Below, piece by piece: positions 1 to 7,643 of a stretch of 14,076 bases of DNA. The stretch comes from JBAYDV01 sp041668045 (GTDB taxonomy: Bacteria > Bacteroidota > Bacteroidia > Bacteroidales > UBA932): contig JBAYDV010000054.1 in assembly GCA_041668045.1 (NCBI GenBank), forward strand, positions 1 to 14,076, in the 5' to 3' direction. Numbering within the stretch: the first letter of the stretch is position 1; every line of letters starts with the position of its first letter. The notes under the pieces are model-generated. The model made no database searches, was not told the DNA's origin, and was given only the letters and a program-made list of their open reading frames with translations. A program made the translations under genes and the position numbers.

Positions 1-1319
1 CTTTTAATACCAGGAATACATATTATTCTTTCTGAAGATTCTGATGAAAATAATATAGGCCATGCTTCTTTCTGTCGTATGCTTAGCTTATAATCTGTGA
101 ATAAATCACTGACTTTTTTACTTCCTTTAAGACCAAAAGGATGAATTCTATCACCTGCATTCATTGTACGAACGATGATGGGGAAATTAATTTTGTCTCC
201 ATCGATGAATAGTGAATTAGAATATTGTTTTAAATCTGATAATTGAAAATTATCAGGCCTCTTAAATACGCTTAGTCTAAACTCTACGCCGTTGAATACA
301 CATTGCCCCAAACCTTTAATAATAGACTGTTTAACATGCTCTATATGGGGATAGACTTCCATCTTTCCACGATTGATTAGAAGCTCGTGTGAGTCTGAAA
401 AAAATCTTTTGCCCGTCTGTCTATGCATTGAACCTAAAATCTGCATGACTTGTGTGGAATTAAATCCAAAAGGATTTATTAAAGAAAAAAGCCAGAATGA
501 GGGATGCTTTTCCTCTGATAATTTCTTGATATCTATTATTAGCTCCTGATCAGTCGCTTCATATAAATGCTTTTTATCGCGCAATTCATTCTCAAGAATA
601 TCATTTAAGATATCACCCGCAGCATCAAAATATCCCATACTCTTCTCAAGAGTACGCTTAAACGAAGGATTTATCTTCTTAAATTCAGGGAAAATTATAT
701 TCCTTAACTTATTACGATAGAATTTAGTCTCAAAATTAGACATGTCGTCGCGATAAGAAATTTTATTCATGGCAATGTGGTCGGATATCTGCTTACGTGT
801 AAATGAGAGAAGAGGACGTATTATCTTTTTCCCTCGTTGCGGCAAAGACCTTTCTTCGCGTATTCCTACCAGACCTTTCATACCTGTCCCCCTTAGGACA
901 TTGAGAAAAAATGTTTCAGTTCTATCGTCAAGATTATGGGCAATGCTTAAATCGTCGATATTATTATCATCCATGATTTTCTCGAACCAGCTATAACGTA
1001 ATTCCCGCGCTGCCATTTCGATAGATACATGATGTTCTGAAGCATAATGATTCGTATCAAAATGTGCTATGAAAAGCTTTTTACCATGATTTTCAGCCCA
1101 CTGAGTAACTAAAGCTTCATCCTTATCACATTCTAACGGGCGTAAATGAAAATTCACATGAGCAATAGCAAAATCAAGCTCATATCTACTATGAAAAAAA
1201 AGTTCGGCCATGCACATAGAATCTGTTCCTCCACTTACTCCTAATAGAAATTTCCTTTTTTCTGGAGAAAATGGCTCACAAATAGATAACAGTGCATCAT
1301 CGAATCTTTTCTGTAACAT
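1..1319 (-). CDS. tilS: tRNA(Ile)-lysidine synthase, 3' end cut off by the window edge
   Basis: TilS uses ATP and lysine to convert C34 of the CAU-anticodon tRNA-Ile to lysidine, so that it reads AUA; it acts in the cytosol. My translation is open for 439 codons to the window edge with no frameshift. It shows the PP-loop SGGTDS (residues 29-34), the HNLDDRTET motif (128-136; family HxxDDxxET), an IRPLL stretch (167-171) and a DDMSNFETKFYRNKLRN block (191-207) as in other TilS proteins. The C-terminal domain is present to roughly the last dozen residues (MNAGDRI, then the KVSDLFTDYK region). The ATG shares one base with the TAA of the upstream DUF3078 gene, so the two are probably co-transcribed. 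Base use is odd: 14 of 27 Arg codons are CGN, against 3 of 24 in nusA, and the stretch near 781-900 is 40-50% GC. Identity is secure; the exact C-terminus is not visible. Confidence 0.95.
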   Translation of the reverse strand, partial: MLQKRFDDALLSICEPFSPEKRKFLLGVSGGTDSMCMAELFFHSRYELDFAIAHVNFHLRPLECDKDEALVTQWAENHGKKLFIAHFDTNHYASEHHVSIEMAARELRYSWFEKIMDDNNIDDLSIAHNLDDRTETFFLNVLRGTGMKGLVGIREERSLPQRGKKIIRPLLSFTRKQISDHIAMNKISYRDDMSNFETKFYRNKLRNIIFPEFKKINPSFKRTLEKSMGYFDAAGDILNDILENELRDKKHLYEATDQELIIDIKKLSEEKHPSFWLFSLINPFGFNSTQVMQILGSMHRQTGKRFFSDSHELLINRGKMEVYPHIEHVKQSIIKGLGQCVFNGVEFRLSVFKRPDNFQLSDLKQYSNSLFIDGDKINFPIIVRTMNAGDRIHPFGLKGSKKVSDLFTDYKLSIRQKEAWPILFSSESSERIICIPGIK

Positions 1320-2302
1320 TATTTTTTCTTTTTATATTGGCCTAAAGTATATGTAAAACTAAATCCAAAATTTTCTTTAAACTGAATTCTAGGAGCCTCT
1401 ACTCCATCATCATTAGCTATCATAATTCTATCGTCATAAAGAAAGTTAGTGATTAATGATATAGAGAAGAATTTATTTATAACATATTCGGCTGACAAAT
1501 CCCATACGACTCGTATATTCTGTGGATTATCAAGATAATCAGAAAATAAAGACATTTTGGTTTTTACTTTTAAATTCTCATATCTTTCTTCATAAGACAA
1601 ATTTAAAAGTGATCCAAATCCAGTTTTTATCATCTGGTCTTCTTCATTACCATATTTAACTCTAAGATCTTTATTATTAACTATATTTATACTTCCTGTT
1701 AAAGGAGAAAAGTTAATAGATAAAGTCTTAGCTGGCTTATAATCAATACCAATACCAAGAGTCATATATCCTGGGGATAAAAAATTAGAAACAAATGTTT
1801 TATCATCACCCGAATAAGAATAACCTTTTGAAAATTGAGTTCTAAAATTATACGTAGCTGACATATTCAATTTATTAGCCACAGTATATCCCCATTTACT
1901 ATCAATTATTAATTTATCATCATTCTTTTTATATATATCCCCAAAAGCATGAACAAAACCATAAGCTAGAGTAGCATGATTTTCCCATTCCATATTCTTC
2001 TTTTTATATATAAGACTAGCATCTGAATATGCACTCATTGAGACTGAACCATTTCCTCCTTGTGCCCAATTAGTAAAACTTACATGTGAAAAACTTATTC
2101 TATTATATATACCTTTAGTCCAATACTGTGGTTTCTCAGGAGGTGTATACAAGACATCAGGTAAATCTTTCTTTGATGCTAGATCTACTGTTATTTTCTG
2201 AGCTGTAGTTAATGTATCTTGTAAAGAAGTAGTATTATCTTTCGCATTCGACTGCCATACAAATGTTATACATAATAAAATGATTGATAATTTTTTTAAC
2301 AT
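1319..2302 (-). CDS. DUF3078 family outer-membrane protein
   Basis: The 327-residue protein starts with a signal peptide (MLKKLSIILLCITFVW, likely cut after SNA at about residue 20). The rest alternates short aromatic-rich strands and turns and ends in beta-strand-like FGFSFTYTL followed by a lysine run, consistent with an outer-membrane beta-barrel. Landmarks I associate with the DUF3078 family are NWAQGGNGSVSMSA (around 80-92), ENHATLAYGF, the FRTQFSKGY block and FLSPGYMTLGIGIDYKP. The family is known mainly from Bacteroidota and has no established function. The gene starts 11 bases after the upstream hypothetical gene and overlaps tilS by one base, so it sits in the middle of a probable proS-to-tilS transcript. 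Family assignment is from recall of its motifs; the barrel is an inference. Confidence 0.85.
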   Translation of the reverse strand: MLKKLSIILLCITFVWQSNAKDNTTSLQDTLTTAQKITVDLASKKDLPDVLYTPPEKPQYWTKGIYNRISFSHVSFTNWAQGGNGSVSMSAYSDASLIYKKKNMEWENHATLAYGFVHAFGDIYKKNDDKLIIDSKWGYTVANKLNMSATYNFRTQFSKGYSYSGDDKTFVSNFLSPGYMTLGIGIDYKPAKTLSINFSPLTGSINIVNNKDLRVKYGNEEDQMIKTGFGSLLNLSYEERYENLKVKTKMSLFSDYLDNPQNIRVVWDLSAEYVINKFFSISLITNFLYDDRIMIANDDGVEAPRIQFKENFGFSFTYTLGQYKKKK

Positions 2303-2313
2303 AATTATAACGT

Positions 2314-3033
2314 TTAATCTTCATGACGATCAAGTACATCGTCTGAATTATATCTAAAGCCTAATCTTTTACCTGTTTTAGTATTAGCGAAATCTATTTT
2401 AGCCTTCATTTGCTCTATACTAAGTTCTTTAACTAAATCAAAAGGTGGAGCTAAAAGGTCAAAAGATAATGTATATAAAATAGCAGATTCTACTATGGAT
2501 ATAATAGATGCTCTAGTTAATTTTTCATTACCAAAAATTTCTGTTCGCTGCTTCTTCTGTCGTTTTCCTTCTACGAAAAAGAAATGGTCTTTATTAATAA
2601 ATACTCTAGCTACAAGATATCCTAAATCTTGTGTTCTATTATATTTCATAGAATCAGTAAGAAAATTATATACACTAATAATACCACAATATGCTCTGTT
2701 ACTATCCTGCTTTACATAATTATTTTTCCAAATAGGATGATTTCTATCAAATTGGAAAATATCTGTATGCATACTGAATACGAGAATATCATCAGCAAAT
2801 TTTATCTCGGCCTCGAATTTTCCTCTATCACTATACACAAGTCTGATACGTCGATGTAAATTATCAGGAAGTAATTCATTTAAGTCATTACTTATTTCTC
2901 CTAAAACATCTTTAAACTCATTAAATACATTTAAACATACATCAAATGTTTCTGATTTTAACTGTGATTTAGTACTGAGGCATGCTATTATAGCATCTTT
3001 AGGTGTCAATTTCTTATTATCTTCCGAGTCCAT
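2314..3033 (-). CDS. Conserved hypothetical protein, 239 residues
   Basis: I cannot assign a function. The protein has no signal peptide or membrane segment and is rich in charged residues, so it is probably cytosolic. It opens with a polar helix (LTPKDAIIACLSTKSQLKSE), then a central alpha/beta part with the distinctive blocks FSMHTDIFQFDRNHPIWK, YCGIISVYNFLTDSMKYNR, DLGYLVARVFINKDHFFFVEGKR, and a charged C-terminal tail. I recall similar proteins in other Bacteroidales genomes, where these blocks are well conserved, but cannot name a domain. It lies 44 bases after proS and 11 bases before the DUF3078 gene on the same strand, so it is probably co-transcribed with them. No catalytic triad or nucleotide-binding motif is obvious. 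Confidence 0.8.
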   Translation of the reverse strand: MDSEDNKKLTPKDAIIACLSTKSQLKSETFDVCLNVFNEFKDVLGEISNDLNELLPDNLHRRIRLVYSDRGKFEAEIKFADDILVFSMHTDIFQFDRNHPIWKNNYVKQDSNRAYCGIISVYNFLTDSMKYNRTQDLGYLVARVFINKDHFFFVEGKRQKKQRTEIFGNEKLTRASIISIVESAILYTLSFDLLAPPFDLVKELSIEQMKAKIDFANTKTGKRLGFRYNSDDVLDRHED

Positions 3034-3077
3034 GATTTTTCATTAATATTTTTAAACGACCTTAATATAACAAATTT

Positions 3078-4556
3078 TTAATAAGCACGTGCGAAAATCA
3101 CTCTTTGGTGAGATGGTTTTCCAGAATATACACATTTACCTTCTTCTTTTACTACATATGAATCTATTGGAATACATCTTATAGTAGCTTTAGTTTCTTG
3201 TTTGATTTTCTCTTCTGTCTCAGGAGTTCCATCCCAATGGCATAATAAAAATCCTCCTTTTTCTATTTCTACTTTAAATTCGTCCCATGTATCTACAGTT
3301 CGCGTATTCGCATCTCTGAATTTTAATGCTTTGTCATATATATTCTTTTGAATGACATCCATTAATTCTAATAAATGATCTGCAAGACCTTCTCGTTTTA
3401 CTGATTCTTTAGTTAGAGTATCTCTTCTTGCAAGTTCTACATTACCATTTTCCATATCTCTAGGACCAATGGCTATGCGAACTGGAACTCCTTTTAACTC
3501 CCACTCTGCGAATTTATAACCTGTACGATAGTTGTCTCTATCATCTATTTTTGAAGAAACTCCAACTGCTTTTAACTCAGCTTTTAATTTCTCCATATCT
3601 GCTATAATAGCAGCATGTTGTTCTTCGTTTTTAAATATAGGAACCATTACTACTTGTATTGGTGCTAATTTTGGAGGAAGGACTAGGCCATTATTATCAC
3701 TATGAGCCATGATTAAGGCACCCATTAGGCGAGTAGAAACTCCCCAAGATGTAGCCCAAACATATTCTAGGCCACCTTCTTTTGTTGCATATTTTACGTC
3801 GAATGCTTTGGCGAAATTCTGTCCTAAGAAATGTGATGTTCCTGCTTGCAGTGCTTTACCATCTTGCATCATTGCCTCTATACTATATGTTTCCAAGGCT
3901 CCTGCAAAACGCTCTGCTGGCGATTTAGTTCCTATAACTACAGGCATTGCCATATAATCTCTTGCGAAATCTGCATATACATGTACCATTTTCTTAGCCT
4001 CTGCTACAGCTTCTTGGCGTGTAGCATGAGCTGTATGTCCTTCTTGCCATAGGAATTCGGCAGTTCTTAAGAATAATCTGGTTCTCATCTCCCAACGAAC
4101 TACGTTAGCCCATTGATTGCATAAAATAGGAAGGTCTCTATATGATTTTATCCAATTTTTATATGTATTCCAAATAATGGTTTCTGATGTAGGTCTTACT
4201 ATTAGTTCTTCTTCTAGCTTCGCACTAGGATCGACTACGACTCCATTGCCATCAGGATCATTCATTAATCTATGATGTGTTACTACTGCGCATTCTTTAG
4301 CGAAGCCTGCTACGTGCTCTGCTTCTTTACTAAAAAAAGATTTTGGTATGAATAAAGGAAAATAAGCATTCTGATGACCTGTTTCTTTAAATTCATGGTC
4401 TAATCTTGCTTGCATTTTTTCCCAAATAGAATATCCATAAGGTTTTATAACCATACAGCCTCTTACTGCTGAGCTCTCTGCCAAATCTGCTTTCACTACT
4501 AGGTTATTATACCATTGAGAATAATTATCTTCTCTATTAACTATTTCTTTCGCCAT
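3078..4556 (-). CDS. proS: Prolyl-tRNA synthetase, archaeal/eukaryote-type (short form)
   Basis: ProRS charges tRNA-Pro with proline using ATP, in the cytosol. The 492 residues match the archaeal-type form without the bacterial editing insertion. Class II landmarks are present: VRPTSE (120-125), motif 2 RWEMRTRLFLRTAEFLWQEG (154-173), GTSHFLGQNF (239-248) and motif 3 in TSWGVSTRLMGALIMAH (269-285). An anticodon-binding domain follows (VVMVPIF onward), then a C-terminal extension with Cys in LLCHW, IRCIP and GKCVYSGKPS, ending in ARAY; a terminal Tyr is characteristic of this type. It heads the leftward run of four genes. A promoter candidate (TATTTTTG, minus strand) lies about 50 bases upstream, in the space shared with the divergent lipoprotein gene. 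Start ATG fits the family N-terminus. Confidence 0.97.
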   Translation of the reverse strand: MAKEIVNREDNYSQWYNNLVVKADLAESSAVRGCMVIKPYGYSIWEKMQARLDHEFKETGHQNAYFPLFIPKSFFSKEAEHVAGFAKECAVVTHHRLMNDPDGNGVVVDPSAKLEEELIVRPTSETIIWNTYKNWIKSYRDLPILCNQWANVVRWEMRTRLFLRTAEFLWQEGHTAHATRQEAVAEAKKMVHVYADFARDYMAMPVVIGTKSPAERFAGALETYSIEAMMQDGKALQAGTSHFLGQNFAKAFDVKYATKEGGLEYVWATSWGVSTRLMGALIMAHSDNNGLVLPPKLAPIQVVMVPIFKNEEQHAAIIADMEKLKAELKAVGVSSKIDDRDNYRTGYKFAEWELKGVPVRIAIGPRDMENGNVELARRDTLTKESVKREGLADHLLELMDVIQKNIYDKALKFRDANTRTVDTWDEFKVEIEKGGFLLCHWDGTPETEEKIKQETKATIRCIPIDSYVVKEEGKCVYSGKPSHQRVIFARAY

Positions 4557-4561
4557 TACTA

Positions 4562-4592
4562 TTTTAATTTATCAATAATTTTCGTATATTTG
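4562..4592 (+). promoter_or_regulatory. Candidate promoter for the lipoprotein gene
   Basis: TATATTTG at 4585-4592 matches the Bacteroidota -7 consensus TAnnTTTG exactly. TTTT at 4562-4565 stands 19 bases upstream in place of TTTG at -33. The start point would be near 4598, leaving a leader of about 55 bases before the ATG at 4653. Its downstream side overlaps the oppositely directed proS promoter candidate. Based on consensus matching only. Confidence 0.5.
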
Positions 4593-4607
4593 TATAGAAG
4601 TAAAACG

Positions 4608-4641
4608 CAAAAATACGAAATATTATTCATATTTAACACAA
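4608..4641 (-). promoter_or_regulatory. Candidate promoter for the proS run
   Basis: On the minus strand, TATTTTTG (4615-4608) matches the Bacteroidota -7 element TAnnTTTG exactly. A TTG at 4641-4639 lies 23 bases upstream, slightly longer than the usual 19-21, so the -33 part is weak. Transcription would begin near 4602, giving a leader of about 45 bases before the proS ATG. Based on consensus matching only. Confidence 0.5.
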
Positions 4642-4646
4642 GGAGG
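4641..4646 (+). promoter_or_regulatory. Strong Shine-Dalgarno site AGGAGG that fixes the lipoprotein start
   Basis: AGGAGG ends six bases before the ATG at 4653, a near-ideal ribosome binding site. Other genes here (rimP, lpxA) have only A/T-rich leaders without such a site. It supports starting the lipoprotein at 4653 rather than at the longer in-frame ATG at 4515, which would overlap the start of proS on the other strand. Confidence 0.8.
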
Positions 4647-4652
4647 CAGAAA

Positions 4653-6038
4653 ATGAAAACACAAAAATTACTTTTAACAGTTCTTAGTATAATTTTACTA
4701 AGTTCATGTGGTACTGCCAGTCATTATTCATCGTATTCAGATGATGGTTTTTATTATCATCCGTCTGGAACTAATAATGTAGCTATAACACAATACAGAT
4801 CCAAAGCTGAAAACTTGAAAAACAAAACTATAAATAATAAAACTACTTATGCTCCTGATGTTGTGAAGGGCACTGTATATCTTGATGAGAGAGGCAATAG
4901 TGTTATAGCGATGCAAGATGGTGGTGAGGTAGTAGGTCTATTAAATGGTGAGACTTATGCTGATAGATTCAACAAATTTAATGTTGATACAGATGATTAC
5001 AATTTCACTGTAAATGTCTATGGCTACGACCCATATTATTATAATAATTATTATGATTATTATTTTAGCTGGAATAGACCATGGCCACATAGATATTATA
5101 GTCCTTTCGTGTATGGCAATTATTATGACCCTTGGTTTAGTAGTTGGTATGCAAATGATTGGTTCTTCTATGGAGGATATTTTCCATATGGTTACTATGG
5201 CATGGATCCTTATTACTATAATAGATTCTATGGATATGGTGGATATTATGGTTATGATAGATACTATGGATATGGTGGATATTACGGTTATGGTAGATAC
5301 TATGGTGGTTATCATCATCACCACGATAAATATGCTCGCCAACATGGTAGTTATTATGGTAAAAGAACTTCTAGAAATTCAGGTCTAATCGCTAATAGCA
5401 GGATTTATAATAATTCTAGATCTGGTTCTACCTATTCAAGAGCTAATAATACTAATTCAAAATACACTAATAATAATGTGCGCCTTTCTAATGTAAGAAG
5501 TTCAGGCTCTGCTTATACGAGAAGATCTTCATCTTATGGTACTCGCACAAGCAATACTAGTGCTATAGGAAATAGAACGACAGGAAATACAAATTCCAAT
5601 ATTTATCAAAGAAACTCTCGTTCTAATTCAAGTATTTATAACAATAGTATTAATAACTCTGTAGCAAATTCTAATTCGAGATATACTAGAAAATCCAATG
5701 TGATTGGTACAAATTCTAAATCTAATTCGAGTTACTCGACATCTAGAACTAGTATTCCGTCTCGTAACTCTATTTATAGAAGATCCTCTAGTAGTAAGAG
5801 TTCTGTAAATAATAATAGTAGTAATACTAATAGTAGTAATACTAATAAATATGTAAGAAGCACTAGTAATACTAGTAATTACAATACAAGATCAACGTCT
5901 ACTAGTAAAACAAGCAGAAATTCATCTTCAAGTTCCTCATCTAGCTATTCTAGGTCATCTGGAAGCAGTAGTTCGTCAGGAAGCAGCAGATCTAGCGGAG
6001 GAAGTTCTCGTAGCAATTATAGTAGAGGAAGAAGATAA
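4653..6038 (+). CDS. Low-complexity lipoprotein: Tyr/Gly-rich middle, Ser/Asn/Arg-rich tail
   Basis: I do not recognise a named family. The 461-residue protein starts with a lipoprotein signal peptide: MKTQKLLLTVLSIILLSSCG, with the lipobox LSSC and acylated Cys at residue 19. Residues about 65-115 form a short ordinary globular part (VVKGTVYLDERGNSVIAMQDGG, then VVGLLNGE). Residues about 121-236 are extremely aromatic, Tyr/Gly/Trp/Phe-rich, with a 12-residue repeat and HHHH at 221-224. From about 238 to the end the protein is Ser/Asn/Thr/Arg-rich and almost certainly disordered, finishing in poly-Ser and SRGRR. The tail is basic, with many Arg and almost no acidic residues. I see no obvious acidic surface-export signal just after the Cys, so the side of the membrane it faces is open. 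It precedes the FadL-like gene by 36 bases, probably in one transcript. A structural or sticky envelope protein is possible but not shown. Confidence 0.88.
   Translation: MKTQKLLLTVLSIILLSSCGTASHYSSYSDDGFYYHPSGTNNVAITQYRSKAENLKNKTINNKTTYAPDVVKGTVYLDERGNSVIAMQDGGEVVGLLNGETYADRFNKFNVDTDDYNFTVNVYGYDPYYYNNYYDYYFSWNRPWPHRYYSPFVYGNYYDPWFSSWYANDWFFYGGYFPYGYYGMDPYYYNRFYGYGGYYGYDRYYGYGGYYGYGRYYGGYHHHHDKYARQHGSYYGKRTSRNSGLIANSRIYNNSRSGSTYSRANNTNSKYTNNNVRLSNVRSSGSAYTRRSSSYGTRTSNTSAIGNRTTGNTNSNIYQRNSRSNSSIYNNSINNSVANSNSRYTRKSNVIGTNSKSNSSYSTSRTSIPSRNSIYRRSSSSKSSVNNNSSNTNSSNTNKYVRSTSNTSNYNTRSTSTSKTSRNSSSSSSSSYSRSSGSSSSSGSSRSSGGSSRSNYSRGRR
5223..5306 (+). repeat. 36-base in-frame tandem repeat (about 2.3 copies)
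   Basis: Two near-identical 36-base units (5223-5258 and 5259-5294) are followed by the first 12 bases of a third. They encode RFYGYGGYYGYD, RYYGYGGYYGYG, then RYYG. The unit is a multiple of three, so copy-number change would keep the frame. The repeat sits in the Tyr/Gly-rich part of the lipoprotein. Confidence 0.9.
5817..5846 (+). repeat. 15-base perfect tandem repeat (two copies)
   Basis: The 15-base unit AGTAGTAATACTAAT occurs twice in a row (5817-5831 and 5832-5846) and encodes SSNTN twice (residues 389-398 of the lipoprotein). It lies in a wider stretch of AAT/AGT/ACT trinucleotides. Confidence 0.9.
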
Positions 6039-6074
6039 TTTACCATTTATTGACAAACTTACAGATTTAAAATC

Positions 6075-7613
6075 ATGAGAATAAGAAAATTTATTATGAT
6101 TATAGCACTGGCTATATTCGTACCTGTCAGTGCTTTTTCACAAAGCATATATGACGCCGTAAGGTATTCATCTTTAAATTACGAAGGAACTGCTAGGAGT
6201 CTAGCTATGGGAAATGCTATGACAGCTGCAGGACCAGATTTAGGAGCGATTTCTATTAATCCAGCAGCAGGTGGAATGTTCACTAAATCTGAATTTACGT
6301 TTACTCCAGCATTTACATTTGATCATACATCTTCTGAGTACGGTCCAGAAATAAATGGGACTAATACTAGATTCGGTATAGCTAATATTGGATGGATGTC
6401 ATCCTCTAAAACAAATAATATTGGTAGCTTTACTCATATTAATTTTGGTATCACTGCTAATAAAACAGCGAATTTCAATTCGAAGATGTCAGCATTCAGG
6501 ACTGAAAGTAATTCAAATAGAATGTCTAGTATAGCCAGTAGCACTAATGGAATTACTCAAAGTGAATTAGACGCTAATAGCGCTTATAACAATTTACCTT
6601 GGGAGTCTGTATTGGCATGGGATGCTCAATTAATAAATACCCTTCCGGATAGTAATGATAATTTCTTCGCTTTTACTGAGAATTTAGATGATTTTACTGG
6701 AAGTATTTATCAAGCTGGGGCAGTGAATCAATATTATAACAAAGAGATATCAGGATATATGATGGATTATGATTTTAATCTGAGTGGTGATATCAATAGT
6801 AGATTATTCTTCGGTATCAACTTAAAAATACGTTCTGTTTATTATAAACATACAGAATATTATTCAGAAGAGGCTGTTGATCAATCTAAATTCGACTCAG
6901 GATTAATTAATTATAATTATATATCTACTCTTAAGACTAATGGTAGCATGGCTACTCTTCAAGCAGGTCTTATTTTCGTACCTACTAATAATTTAAAAGT
7001 AGGTGCATCAGTAACCATTCCTTCCTATTTTTCTTTAAATGATAAATGGCATGATTCAATGGAAGGTAACTTCCAGGATCCTAATATGAATTACTCAGCA
7101 TATTCTCCACAAGGTGACTATGATTATAGAGTAACTACCCCATTGAGATATAGTTTTGGAGCTTCATACATATTATTTGATAGAGCTATTATTTCTATCG
7201 ATTATGAAGGTGCCGATTATTCTAATATTAAATTAAAAAATGATGAAGGGGATGAATATACTTATAATGCAGATAACGTAGCGATATCAAATACCTTTAA
7301 AGCTATTAATAATCTACGAATAGGTGGTGAAATTAAAATCAATCAACAATTAGCTATAAGAGGTGGTTATAGTCATTATAGTTCATCAGAGAATGGTTAT
7401 GATGGGAAACTTGATTTCGCTTCATTTGGTTTGGGATATTCTGAAAATAATTTTCGTCTGGATATAGCATATCAATATCAAATAAATACAGTAAAAGATT
7501 CTTATAGATTATATAGTGATTATGGTAGTATCGATGATCCTATATATGCTCCGACTCTTACCGAGAAATATAACACAGATAAATTATTAATTACCGTAGC
7601 ATTTACATTTTAA
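6075..7613 (+). CDS. FadL/TodX (OmpP1)-like outer-membrane transport protein
   Basis: Proteins of this family are 14-stranded outer-membrane barrels that let hydrophobic molecules, such as long-chain fatty acids, cross the outer membrane; the substrate here cannot be told. The 512 residues open with a signal peptide (MRIRKFIMIIALAIFVPVSA, likely cut after AFS). The mature N-terminus contains ARSLAMGNAMTAAGPDLGAI followed by SINPAAGGMF, which carries the NPA box typical of FadL. The rest is a series of amphipathic strands rich in Tyr, Asn and Ser, ending in LLITVAFTF, a proper C-terminal Phe barrel signal. It follows the lipoprotein gene by 36 bases with no promoter I could recognise between them. 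It converges on the WbqC-like gene, leaving only 10 bases between stop codons. In Bacteroidota such genes are often labelled hemin receptors, which I would not rely on. Confidence 0.88.
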   Translation: MRIRKFIMIIALAIFVPVSAFSQSIYDAVRYSSLNYEGTARSLAMGNAMTAAGPDLGAISINPAAGGMFTKSEFTFTPAFTFDHTSSEYGPEINGTNTRFGIANIGWMSSSKTNNIGSFTHINFGITANKTANFNSKMSAFRTESNSNRMSSIASSTNGITQSELDANSAYNNLPWESVLAWDAQLINTLPDSNDNFFAFTENLDDFTGSIYQAGAVNQYYNKEISGYMMDYDFNLSGDINSRLFFGINLKIRSVYYKHTEYYSEEAVDQSKFDSGLINYNYISTLKTNGSMATLQAGLIFVPTNNLKVGASVTIPSYFSLNDKWHDSMEGNFQDPNMNYSAYSPQGDYDYRVTTPLRYSFGASYILFDRAIISIDYEGADYSNIKLKNDEGDEYTYNADNVAISNTFKAINNLRIGGEIKINQQLAIRGGYSHYSSSENGYDGKLDFASFGLGYSENNFRLDIAYQYQINTVKDSYRLYSDYGSIDDPIYAPTLTEKYNTDKLLITVAFTF

Positions 7614-7619
7614 ACAAAA

Positions 7620-7643
7620 TTTCTTATTTCATCAAATAAGAAA
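7620..7643. terminator. Candidate hairpin terminator between convergent genes
   Basis: TTTCTTATTT (7620-7629) and AAATAAGAAA (7634-7643) form a perfect 10-bp stem with the loop CATC. On the minus strand it is followed by TTTTGTTT, a reasonable U-tract; on the plus strand the tail is poorer. The stem is A/T-only and therefore weak for an intrinsic terminator. It overlaps the last codons and stop of the WbqC-like gene. Confidence 0.5.

Noticed and set aside
769..996. Plus-strand 75-residue open frame inside tilS
   Set aside because: It is antisense to the conserved PP-loop domain of tilS and has no family resemblance.
1..1319. tilS as a pseudogene because of its odd composition
   Set aside because: The frame is intact to the edge and both the SGGTDS and HxxDDxxET motifs are present.
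4515..4652. N-terminal extension of the lipoprotein gene from an earlier in-frame ATG
   Set aside because: It would overlap the start of proS, hide the lipoprotein signal peptide behind 46 residues, and ignore the AGGAGG site placed just before 4653.
4941..5345. Minus-strand 134-residue Ile-rich open frame that looks like a membrane protein
   Set aside because: It is the antisense of the Tyr/Gly repeat region; repeated TAT/GGT codons read backwards give ATA/ACC, hence false Ile/Thr runs.
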